A stretch of 64,000 bases of DNA from Gallionella sp. (lineage in GTDB: Bacteria > Pseudomonadota > Gammaproteobacteria > Burkholderiales > Gallionellaceae). The DNA lies in contig JAQVVH010000002.1 of NCBI GenBank assembly GCA_028699065.1, forward strand, positions 62,001-126,000. The letters are read 5' to 3'. The translations under genes were made by a program, and so were the position numbers. Shown here piece by piece: positions 47,337-55,139 of this stretch; the first letter of the stretch is position 1; each line of letters opens with the position of its first letter. Below the pieces are notes generated by a model. That model was not told the DNA's origin, did no database searches, and saw only the letters and a list, made by a program, of their open reading frames with translations.

Positions 47337-50300
47337 GTCGTCTCCATCACTCCCAATTCTTGCGATTCATCACTTTGACTGATCGATCCGAAACGCAAAT
47401 ACAGCGCGGGAACCACAATCATATTGAGCAGGGTCGAGGTGAAAAGACCAAACAGGATGACGATAGCCATAGGTGACTGGATCTCGCTACCCGGTTCACC
47501 CGCCGCCAATGCCAAGGGAACCAATGCGAGACCCGCCGCCAGCGCAGTCATCAGGATCGGAACGAGCCGTTCAGTCGCGCCACGCACCACCAATTCGACT
47601 GGTTTCAGCAGGGTCTCTGTCTCATGCAGATGGCGGATGTGCGCGATCATCATCACACCGTTGCGTGTGGCGATACCGAACAAGGTGATGAAGCCGATCA
47701 GGGTCGCCACCGACATGATGCCGCCCGACACGAACATCCCCAGCACGCCGCCGATCAGCGCTAGCGGCAGGTTGATCATCACCACTGCCGCATCGCGTGC
47801 CGAGTGAAACGCCAGATACAACAACATAAAGATACCCACCAGCACCAGTGCACTCAGAATGCTCAGCACCTTGGTTGCCTCGGCGGCGCTTTCGAATTGC
47901 CCACCATACTCGATGTGATAACCCGTGGGCAGTTTCACGTTCGCGCTCACCTTGTCACGGATATCGTCCACCACGCTGGCCAGATCCCGTCCGGCCACGT
48001 TCGCCATCACTACGATCTTGCGCTGCACGGATTCGCGGCTCACCAAATTGGGACCGCGATCTTTTCTGACCTCGGCCAGTGCCGACAACGGCAGACGGGC
48101 GCCGCTTGCGGTGGTGATCAAAGTGCTGGAGATGGCTTCGACCGATTCGCGCACGTTAGGATCGAAACGAACAATGAGGTTGAAGCTCGCTTGCCCTTCC
48201 ATCACGCGCGACACCTCCAGTCCGGCAAAGGCAGTCTCCACTGCATCGGATACTTCACGGATGGATAATCCATGTTGTGCAATGGCATCGCGGCGGAATT
48301 TCACCAGCACGAAGGGGATGTCGGCCTGCTGATCCAACGCCACATCTACCGCACCCTCCACACCTTTGGCTTGGGTCTTCACCAACTCACCGATACGCCG
48401 CAGCTCGTACAGGTCGGGGCCGAATATCTTGACCGCGATATTGGCGCGAGTGCCCGACAGCATGTGGTCGATACGGTGTGAGATCGGCTGTCCGATCACC
48501 ACGTTCAAGCCGGGTATGCTGGACAGGTCGGCACGCAATGCGGCGAGCAGTTCTTCCTTGTTGCGATCCTTTAACGCCAGACTGGCTTCGATCTCGGAAG
48601 CGTGTATCTCTTGAGCATGCGGATCGGCGGGTGCGCGGCCGGTACGGCGGGCAGTGGCGACGATCTCGGGATGACTGAGCATGACTGCTTCCACGCGCTG
48701 ACCGAGACGGTCGGACTCTTCTAGTGAAGTGCCGGGCAAGGTGGAGATGTTCACCGTCAGGCTACCTTCGTTGAAATCCGGCAGGAAGGCGCGCCCTGCA
48801 AATCCAAGACCGATGATGGCAAGCAGCAGTGCAGCAGAGGCGAACACACCGATCAATTTCCAATGCATCACCACTTTGCCTAATGCGGCAGCATAGTGTT
48901 CTTTCATCAGTGTGAGCCATCTCGGCTCCTGATGTGCGATCACGCCTTTAGCTTTGGGCAAGAAGATTACCGCCAATACCGGCGTCACCGTGATCGCCAC
49001 CAAGAGCGAAGCCGCCAGTGCGATCACATAGGCGAATCCCAGCGGAGCGAGCAAACGGCCTTCCACACCAGACAGAAAGAAGATCGGTACGAACACCAGC
49101 ATGATGATGAGTGTGGCAAATACGATTGAGCCTTGTATCTCGCGCGTCGCCGCGAACACGACCTCGCCGGTATGGCGTTGCTCACTTGGTGGTAGTACCA
49201 CGTTCTCTTTCAGGCGACGCATGATGTTCTCCACCACGATGATGGCATCGTCCACCAGCGCCCCCAGTGCGATAGCCAGGCCACCCAAGGTCATGGTGTT
49301 GAGCGTCGCCCCCATCGCCTGCATGATGATGATCGCCGTCATCAACGACAGCGGCAATGCGATCAAAGTGACGGCGGTGGCGCGGGCCGATACTAGGAAG
49401 ACGAACACGATGGCAAACACCAGTATCGCCCCATCCAACAACACCGTGAGCAGATTGGAGATGGCACGATCAATGAAGTCCGCCTGACGGAAGATGTGAT
49501 CTTCGATCTTCATGCCTTGCGGCAAGCTGGCTTGCAGGGTGGCAAATGTCTCATCCAAGCGTTCCGTCAATTCCAGCGTGTTGGCTCCCGGCTGTTTCTG
49601 GATGGCGAGAATGACGGCAGGTTTGCCATTGTGAGCCGCCGTACCGCGCTTGATACCCGCGCCGATTGCGACTTCGCCCAGATGCCGTACCAGCACTGCT
49701 TGCCCTGCACGCATCGCCACCACTGTTTCTCCGATGTCTTCAACGGTCTGGATACGACCCACACCTTGAATCAGATATTCCTGTCCGCCTTCTTTGTAGA
49801 ATCCGGCGGGCGCATTCTGATTCGTCTCACGCAGACTGCGCAGCACTTCGTCCATCGTGATGCGATAACTCGCCAGACGTTCCGGCACGAGCGTGACCTG
49901 ATACTGTTTCTCCTCACCGCCGATGGTGAGCACCTCAGCCACCCCCGGCACGGCAAGGATGCGGCGACGCAACACCCAGTCAGCAGTGCTCTTTAGCTCC
50001 GTGCCTCCATGTACTTCGGAAGTCAGTGCAATGAACATGATCTCGCCCATCACCGAGGCGGCAGGTGTCATCTGAGGCGGCGGCAGATCAGGCGGTAAGC
50101 TGGCGCGGGCGACCTGTAACTTCTCCGCTACGATTTGGCGTGCCTGCAAGATGTCCGTTCCCCAAGCGAACTCCACCGTGATGACGGCCAATCCCACACT
50201 GGAGATTGAACGAACGCGACGCACACCGGGCGAACCGTTGACAGCGGTCTCGATGGGAAAAGTCACGAGGTTCTCGACTTCGGTCGGCGACATACCGTGT

Positions 50301-50458
50301 GCCTCGGCCACGACCACGACGGAGGGAGCAGTCAGGTCGGGGAAGATGTCCACCGGCATGCGCGATGTCTGCCAGCCCCCCCACAGAAGCAGCAATCCAG
50401 CCGCGACAAGCACGAACAGCCGGTTGGCTAGAGAATTTCTGATGATGGTAGCGATCAT
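47333..50458 (-). CDS. Heavy-metal RND efflux pump, inner-membrane subunit (CzcA-like)
   Basis: 1041-aa RND permease with the twelve-helix layout and two large periplasmic loops. The N-terminal VAAGLLLLWGGWQTSRMPVD and DLTAPSVVVVAEAHGMSPTEVE region is typical of the heavy-metal branch. The proton-relay helix reads AIALGALVDDAIIVVEN: Asp and Glu equivalent to D408 and E415 of CzcA are kept, but the D402 position is Ala. It may therefore be a different subclass from classic Zn/Co/Cd CzcA, and the metal is not certain. Third structural gene of a CBA operon; the EamA gene follows in an ATGA overlap. Confidence 0.88.
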   Translation of the reverse strand: MIATIIRNSLANRLFVLVAAGLLLLWGGWQTSRMPVDIFPDLTAPSVVVVAEAHGMSPTEVENLVTFPIETAVNGSPGVRRVRSISSVGLAVITVEFAWGTDILQARQIVAEKLQVARASLPPDLPPPQMTPAASVMGEIMFIALTSEVHGGTELKSTADWVLRRRILAVPGVAEVLTIGGEEKQYQVTLVPERLASYRITMDEVLRSLRETNQNAPAGFYKEGGQEYLIQGVGRIQTVEDIGETVVAMRAGQAVLVRHLGEVAIGAGIKRGTAAHNGKPAVILAIQKQPGANTLELTERLDETFATLQASLPQGMKIEDHIFRQADFIDRAISNLLTVLLDGAILVFAIVFVFLVSARATAVTLIALPLSLMTAIIIMQAMGATLNTMTLGGLAIALGALVDDAIIVVENIMRRLKENVVLPPSEQRHTGEVVFAATREIQGSIVFATLIIMLVFVPIFFLSGVEGRLLAPLGFAYVIALAASLLVAITVTPVLAVIFLPKAKGVIAHQEPRWLTLMKEHYAAALGKVVMHWKLIGVFASAALLLAIIGLGFAGRAFLPDFNEGSLTVNISTLPGTSLEESDRLGQRVEAVMLSHPEIVATARRTGRAPADPHAQEIHASEIEASLALKDRNKEELLAALRADLSSIPGLNVVIGQPISHRIDHMLSGTRANIAVKIFGPDLYELRRIGELVKTQAKGVEGAVDVALDQQADIPFVLVKFRRDAIAQHGLSIREVSDAVETAFAGLEVSRVMEGQASFNLIVRFDPNVRESVEAISSTLITTASGARLPLSALAEVRKDRGPNLVSRESVQRKIVVMANVAGRDLASVVDDIRDKVSANVKLPTGYHIEYGGQFESAAEATKVLSILSALVLVGIFMLLYLAFHSARDAAVVMINLPLALIGGVLGMFVSGGIMSVATLIGFITLFGIATRNGVMMIAHIRHLHETETLLKPVELVVRGATERLVPILMTALAAGLALVPLALAAGEPGSEIQSPMAIVILFGLFTSTLLNMIVVPALYLRFGSISQSDESQELGVMETT

Positions 50459-50468
50459 TTTCTATCCC

Positions 50469-52046
50469 TTAGTGTGCGTGGCCATGACCGAGCGCCGCCG
50501 GAGCAACTGCAGCGAGATGCACTTGATAAGCGCCCAGACTCACGACCCGTTCGCCGACAGATACACCGGAACGCAAGCCTATCCAATCACCATCCTTGGT
50601 GCCGACACTGACGACACGTCGCTCGAATGACTCGCCTTCCTTCTGGATGAACACGACAGACATGCCGTTGTTATCGACGATAGAAGAAGTCGGGACAGCC
50701 AATGTCTTTTCAGAGCGGCCGGTATAGATGCCGACACGCAGATTCATCCCCGCACGCAAGCGACCTTGTGCATTGTCGAATTCGAAGATAGCCGATACCG
50801 TGCGACTGTCTTTGTCCACCAAACCACCATAGGCAACGAGGCGGGCATTACGTCCGACATTCAGCACACGCGCACTTTCTTCGCCATCCAATTTGAAGAA
50901 AGCACCGGTAGGTTGTGTGAATTTGCCCAATTCGCTCTCGGGGATACGCACTTCCAGCCACAGCTTGCCGAGATCGGCGATATGGATCAGCGTCTGCCCA
51001 TCCGCCACTGCCGCACCGGCTCCGGCGCCTACTGCCACTACCGTGCCGTTGATCGGCGATTTGAGCGGGATGCCGCCGCTACCGCCGGAATAGGTGCTCG
51101 CACGATGTTGTGCTGCCTCCAGTTCCGCTGTTGCCAATCGCTCGCGATTGCGTGCCTCACGCAAACGCTTTTCCGGGATCGCCTCTGCCTTGAACAAACT
51201 TTCCAAACGCGTCAGCGCCTGCCGCGCTTCTTCGACTTCGATGCCGGCACGCTGCACGGCCAGTTCCAATGTTGCCGCATCCGTCTCACCGCCCAACTTA
51301 GGTACGAAATATCCCAAGACCTGACCGGCTTTGACCGTCATGCCGATCTGCGGGAAGCCTTCTGCCCCAGCTCTCAGCAAACCGGCAGCAGGAGCTGCGA
51401 GGATGGCTTCGCCACCTGCACGCGGGCGAAGTGTGGCCGATGCGGTCACTGAGTCATGTAGCTCACGCTCAACTACAGGTGTATTCGCAAACGGAATCTT
51501 CCATTGTTGTTCTTTGGTAAAACCGATACCCCCATCTTCACCTTCATCAGCAGCAACCGCTTCAGCCGCTTTATGATCAGGATGGATTTCCACCTCTCCC
51601 AGATCGTGCGTCACGGTCGTCCCCGCATTGACCAGATAGAAAGTGAGATGGCGCTTCCCTGCATGTTGCGGCGTGATCTTCGGGCGGAAGATGCCGGGTG
51701 TTGCGCTGATGCTGACCTCTGCACGTTCTTCCGGTTGATTGCCTCCGGAGAGAACAACCGACAGTTGCCCTTCATTCACAGCTTGAAAGGAGGGAGAGGA
51801 AATATAGGTCATGTGCGCTGCAAAAGCAGCTTCCTCGCCTTTCACCAGTTTCGGGAATTCGACGAACATCTCGGTCGTGTCGGTGTAGTGAGTGACAGCG
51901 ATGTTGCCAGCGCCATGATCATGCCCGTGATCTCCACCATGCTCGACGTGAGCACCCTGTTCGGCGGCGCCATGCTCTGTCTTTGGTGAACAAGCAGTCA
52001 CGGCCAATGCAGCCACCAGCATCATTAACAGATTAAGTTTATTCAT
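50469..52046 (-). CDS. RND efflux periplasmic adaptor (CzcB-like)
   Basis: 525-aa membrane fusion protein. The signal sequence ends in a lipobox-like VTAC (C19), so it is probably a lipoprotein. A His-rich stretch (EHGGDHGHDHGAG) and an extra N-terminal domain of about 120 residues (MFVEFPKLVKGEEAAF) come before the usual barrel/lipoyl/hairpin (AAPAAGLL, LEEAR-type coiled coil, LKSPINGTVV) and the C-terminal domain. The extra domain and histidines suggest metal capture in the periplasm. It lies 10 bp upstream of the pump gene and overlaps czcC by 8 bp. Confidence 0.87.
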   Translation of the reverse strand: MNKLNLLMMLVAALAVTACSPKTEHGAAEQGAHVEHGGDHGHDHGAGNIAVTHYTDTTEMFVEFPKLVKGEEAAFAAHMTYISSPSFQAVNEGQLSVVLSGGNQPEERAEVSISATPGIFRPKITPQHAGKRHLTFYLVNAGTTVTHDLGEVEIHPDHKAAEAVAADEGEDGGIGFTKEQQWKIPFANTPVVERELHDSVTASATLRPRAGGEAILAAPAAGLLRAGAEGFPQIGMTVKAGQVLGYFVPKLGGETDAATLELAVQRAGIEVEEARQALTRLESLFKAEAIPEKRLREARNRERLATAELEAAQHRASTYSGGSGGIPLKSPINGTVVAVGAGAGAAVADGQTLIHIADLGKLWLEVRIPESELGKFTQPTGAFFKLDGEESARVLNVGRNARLVAYGGLVDKDSRTVSAIFEFDNAQGRLRAGMNLRVGIYTGRSEKTLAVPTSSIVDNNGMSVVFIQKEGESFERRVVSVGTKDGDWIGLRSGVSVGERVVSLGAYQVHLAAVAPAALGHGHAH

Positions 52047-53349
52047 AGGAAGACACTCCAGACAGGGTTTCGAGTTCGATATGGGCTAGGCGCGCACGCA
52101 GTGCCAAATCAAGTGCAGTAGTAGAAAAATCCAATTCGGTACGGTAAGCGTCGAGCAATTCAAGTAGCCCGGCTTCGCCGGATTGATAGGCCGCTTGGGC
52201 GATTGCAGTCAGCCCCTGTGTGCTATCCGGTGATTCACTGCGGTAAGCCAATGCCGCTTTGCGCAATTCGTCCGCCTGTTGCCATGCGCCGCGCAGGTCG
52301 GCATCGGCCTTGGAGACTGCCAATTGATGCTCTGCCCGCAGGGTCTGCTGATCAGCGAGACTTCTTTGTTGCAAGGCTTGGCTACGATCAAACAAGGGAA
52401 TGGAGAACGACACACCGACGATGGCTCCGTTGCCGCTCCGCGTCGGTTCTTCTAGAGATTTTTGACCGATGCCCAGCGTCAGATCAGGTATCCAGCCGCG
52501 TCGCGCGGCTTGACCTTCCCGCTCGGAAGCTTCGGCTTGGGAGAGCAGGCTGGCGAGATCGGGGCGTTGTCGTAATCCTGCTTGCACCCCTTCTAGGGCA
52601 GGCGTGCTTTCGGGTAGAAGTTCTCCCAAAAGATGTGTCACCTCATCCGGCTTCTTGCCGGAAAGTGCTGACAACATCTCACGACTGCGTGCAGCATCCG
52701 CTTGGGCTAGCGTCAATCGAGTACGCGCTGTCTGAGCTTCGCGTTCGATACGGCGCTGGTCATAGCCGGAGACTTCGCCCGCTTTGGCTAACTTTGCCGT
52801 CATCGCCGCCGCTTGTTCGATTCTGGTCAGCCACAACCCCAGCGCAGATTGAATCTGCACATGATGCATGGTGACTGCAAATGATCGACGCACATCAGCG
52901 ATGGTGTTCAGCCGCCGCATCCGTGCGTCAAATGTTTGGGCATCTAGGCGCTGTGTAGCGGCCTCGTGGCGTAAGGAGCGACGACCGGAAAGGTCGAATG
53001 ACTGTGACACTTCGACCGCGCGTTCAGTGATGTCTCCCCCACTCATACCCAGCCGATTACGACTGAAAGAGAACACGGGATTAGGCATCATGCCTGTTTC
53101 GGTGACGATACTTTCAGCGTGCGCCATCCGGCCGCTTTCTGCTTCAATCCAAGCCGGACGTGACAATGCACTGATCACGACCTCGCGTTCGGTCAGGGCG
53201 AGTGATTCAGTGATGGACAGTTCCTCAGCTTGAACACTGCCAAACGAGATGGCTGTCAGCGTGAGTGCGAGCAGCTTGAAGCGCAATATAGGTCGATGAA
53301 CTTGGTGAAGCCGTAACAACGCCCAAGTTCGAGATGATTCTCTCGACAT
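52039..53349 (-). CDS. TolC-family outer-membrane channel (CzcC-like)
   Basis: 436-aa outer-membrane factor of the CBA efflux complex. A signal peptide (helix near LLALTLTAISFGSVQA) is followed by two repeats of long alpha-helices typical of TolC proteins, such as AESGRMAHAESIV, LRHEAATQRLDAQTFDAR and QRSLADQQTLRAEHQLAVSKADADLRGAW. No lipobox cysteine is seen. First of the three pump genes; 68 bp separate it from the His-rich protein gene. Confidence 0.87.
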   Translation of the reverse strand: MSRESSRTWALLRLHQVHRPILRFKLLALTLTAISFGSVQAEELSITESLALTEREVVISALSRPAWIEAESGRMAHAESIVTETGMMPNPVFSFSRNRLGMSGGDITERAVEVSQSFDLSGRRSLRHEAATQRLDAQTFDARMRRLNTIADVRRSFAVTMHHVQIQSALGLWLTRIEQAAAMTAKLAKAGEVSGYDQRRIEREAQTARTRLTLAQADAARSREMLSALSGKKPDEVTHLLGELLPESTPALEGVQAGLRQRPDLASLLSQAEASEREGQAARRGWIPDLTLGIGQKSLEEPTRSGNGAIVGVSFSIPLFDRSQALQQRSLADQQTLRAEHQLAVSKADADLRGAWQQADELRKAALAYRSESPDSTQGLTAIAQAAYQSGEAGLLELLDAYRTELDFSTTALDLALRARLAHIELETLSGVSSYE

Positions 53350-53417
53350 GATGATTCCTTTTCAGCAGATACAACAAACCGCAGGTAAGCACCTGCGGAG
53401 CACAGTCGTGTCAGAGA

Positions 53418-53795
53418 TTAGGAAAAACGGGGGGGCTTGAAAGGCGGGTCGGTAGCCGTGTAGGCGAAGGTGCTGTGAAAAGATGGATAAGTAATCGATT
53501 CGGGCGATGAAGCTGGTAACACTACAACTTCATGCAAGACCGCAGGAAGATGACTCAACAGATGTCCTATCTGGTTGTGCGCTGAATCGTCATCACCTTC
53601 CGCATCGTTGTCATGATGGTAGTGATGGTGCAGATCATGTTCATGGTGGTGATGGTCATCGTTATCGATAAACGATGCGATGGTGGTTTCATGATGACTA
53701 TCTATCATCTGCCACGCGAAGCTAGGCGACATGAACGTGCTGATCAGCACGACAAGCAGTAACCGTAAAGTCGATGTAAGTATTCGATTCGCCAT
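53418..53795 (-). CDS. His-rich periplasmic protein heading the metal efflux operon (CzcI-like)
   Basis: 125-aa exported protein with a signal peptide (about 1-28, ending SFA). The centre has DDHHHHEHDLHHHYHHDND, a probable metal-binding run, and the C-terminus is Pro/Phe rich (DPPFKPPRFS). It occupies the position of CzcI in Cupriavidus-type operons; similarity is in layout more than in residues I can align. It may buffer or sense metal. No two-component regulator is found nearby. Confidence 0.7.
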   Translation of the reverse strand: MANRILTSTLRLLLVVLISTFMSPSFAWQMIDSHHETTIASFIDNDDHHHHEHDLHHHYHHDNDAEGDDDSAHNQIGHLLSHLPAVLHEVVVLPASSPESITYPSFHSTFAYTATDPPFKPPRFS

Positions 53796-54059
53796 TGCGA
53801 GGTGATTCTATTCGAATCGGAATGTTCTCGTCACATCATTTCGTTTGACCACGTAGCATCGCTGATGCGTAGGCCGATCGCGCTAATTTGCCCCCAGGGT
53901 ATCTGGCCGCATTCTGTAATATTGCTGCAAGGAATCGCAACTGAGCGTCTCCCGAACGTTATCGAATCACTTTCTACGAACGACTCAAGCTGGATGTGAA
54001 GCAGACACTCATGCTGTCCGAACTGGCTGCCATTTCAGCAATTCCTCAGTGTCTCTTAT
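53796..54059. other. Intergenic region upstream of the metal operon
   Basis: 264 bp with no clear gene; it should contain the operon promoter. An open frame on the plus strand (LKLDVKQTLMLSELAAIS) might be a decayed gene end, but I recognise nothing. Confidence 0.4.
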
Positions 54060-54093
54060 GGCCGATTATGCACAGTCCTCGATTATGTGAAGT
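54060..54093 (+). repeat. Left inverted repeat of the MITE-like element
   Basis: GGCCGATTATGCACAGT then CC then TCGATTATGTGAAGT; pairs with the repeat at 54398-54431. Confidence 0.85.
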
Positions 54094-54397
54094 TTCGGAG
54101 CGGGCTGTGCTGAAAGGTAGGAAGTAAGCGGCAAGGCAGGTGGTGATGCAAATGTAAGCTGGACATAATTTCTGTAGTAGCCTGATCAAGAAGTCCCACG
54201 TCAGAAGACAAATCTGGCCCACACTGCTACGCACAGTTCCGCGTTAGACGTGCACCTGCGCAATATGAGAGGGGTGGCATCAAATGCGACCGGCTGTTTG
54301 ACTCGCTGATTGATTTCCTGAAGTCGCTGAGATTATGTGAAGGTCTGAATTTGCGCGTGTCACTACCAGTCAGCGTTTGTGCGGATTTCAACCTTTC

Positions 54398-54431
54398 ACT
54401 TCACATAATCGATAACTGTGCATAATCGGCC
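54398..54431 (-). repeat. Right inverted repeat of the MITE-like element
   Basis: On the minus strand GGCCGATTATGCACAGT then TA then TCGATTATGTGAAGT; 32 of 34 identical to the left end. Confidence 0.85.
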
Positions 54432-54455
54432 TTATGTGAATCTGTGCATAAGGCC
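54428..54455. repeat. Inverted repeat flanking the element's right end
   Basis: GGCCTTATG and CATAAGGCC, a perfect 9-bp inverted pair with a 10-nt spacer. It shares its first four bases with the right element end and contains TTATGTGAA and TGTGCATAA, relatives of the boxes inside the element. Confidence 0.7.
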
Positions 54456-54490
54456 GAATATCCGCCAATGCAAGCTTAACTGCGCATGCA

Positions 54491-54862
54491 TTACAAAATT
54501 TCCTTACCCACAGGCGCTCCGAAACTTACTTCGCCGTGCAAGTTGTCTGGAGTAACGCCGCTGACTAGTCGATCACTGACCACTATCCGTTGCAGCGGTT
54601 TTATCTTCGGCATTGGCGCTTGTCTTGCCTGCCACAAATCAAACTGAGTTTGCATCCCAAGCCATACGTCCGGCGTTGTGGCCAGCCATGCAGAAAGACG
54701 CAATGCTAGGCTCGCTGTAATACGGCCATTGCCGTTGAGAACCTTGGATAAGGTACTTCTCGAAACCTGCAATATCTGCGCCGCTGTCGCAACAGTCATC
54801 CCTTCTGGGAGCCATTCACGCAAGACTTCTCCCGGATGCGGTGGGTTATGCATTTTGTCCAT
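54491..54862 (-). CDS. Orphan HigA-MazE chimeric antitoxin
   Basis: 123-aa protein. Residues 1-90 are a HigA/VapI-type antitoxin: HPGEVLREWLPEGMTVATAA and the HTH QVSRSTLSKVLNGNGRI. Residues 99-123 (54494-54568) do not belong to HigA: LVSGVTPDNLHGEV...GKEIL matches the MazF-binding tail of MazE (E. coli LVNDITPENLHENI...KEVW). The MazE N-terminal AbrB-like domain is missing, no higB lies upstream, and no mazF downstream, where the MITE-like element begins about 35 bp after the stop. The gene is probably the product of an in-frame deletion joining two toxin-antitoxin loci. Whether it is expressed is unknown. Confidence 0.8.
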   Translation of the reverse strand: MDKMHNPPHPGEVLREWLPEGMTVATAAQILQVSRSTLSKVLNGNGRITASLALRLSAWLATTPDVWLGMQTQFDLWQARQAPMPKIKPLQRIVVSDRLVSGVTPDNLHGEVSFGAPVGKEIL

Positions 54863-54897
54863 TTACAATGCAGAGATTGATTCCAATAGTGTGGCTC

Positions 54898-55041
54898 GAT
54901 ACCATGAGTTTTCGATACCATGAAAATCTTGGGAAAGCCTTGCTAGCTACCGGTTTGAGTTGAGTGCTACAGAGTGAAATTCAGGTTTTCTAATCATGGT
55001 ATCGGCTGCACCCCAACATATCACCTTAATTGATACCATGA
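54898..55041. repeat. Cluster of four GATACCATGA repeats beside guaA
   Basis: GATACCATGA occurs at 54898-54907, 54914-54923 and 55032-55041, and inverted (TCATGGTATC) at 54994-55003; a relative, AATACCATTGA, is at 55045. The cluster fills the 258-bp non-coding gap between the chimeric antitoxin gene and the guaA 3' end. Such spaced short repeats next to an attachment site resemble integrase arm or excisionase sites. Confidence 0.65.
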
Positions 55042-55120
55042 AAAATACCATTGATAATGCAAGATACATGATTAAGTAACGCCATGATTTACATACGAAT
55101 CAATTAGTTACAAATCACCC

Positions 55121-55139
55121 CTACTCCCATTCGATTGTT
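55121..55139 (-). repeat. guaA 3' end, candidate attachment site (right)
   Basis: CTACTCCCATTCGATTGTT, the intact guaA end, matched 16/19 by 45945-45963 in direct orientation. The two copies bracket about 9.2 kb. Confidence 0.65.

Larger units (their letters stand above)
54060..54431. mobile_element. Non-autonomous, MITE-like element with 34-bp inverted repeats
   Basis: The ends 54060-54093 and 54398-54431 are inverted copies identical at 32 of 34 bases, differing only at two adjacent central bases (CC against TA). Each end holds two direct copies of a CGATTATG-N3-AGT box 17 bp apart, the look of a tyrosine-recombinase binding site. A further GATTATGTGAAG copy lies inside at 54331. The 304-bp interior has no gene. 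Just outside the right end GGCCTTATG and CATAAGGCC (54428-54455) form another inverted pair. No target duplication is evident. Confidence 0.7.

Noticed and set aside
54046-54234. Short minus-strand open frame across the left end of the MITE-like element
   Set aside because: It runs through the inverted repeat, lacks a ribosome site and resembles no protein I know.
54241-54262. GTTAGAC-like core considered as an integron attC site
   Set aside because: Only a 7-bp match, without the paired imperfect inverted arms of attC and without a cassette gene or integron integrase.
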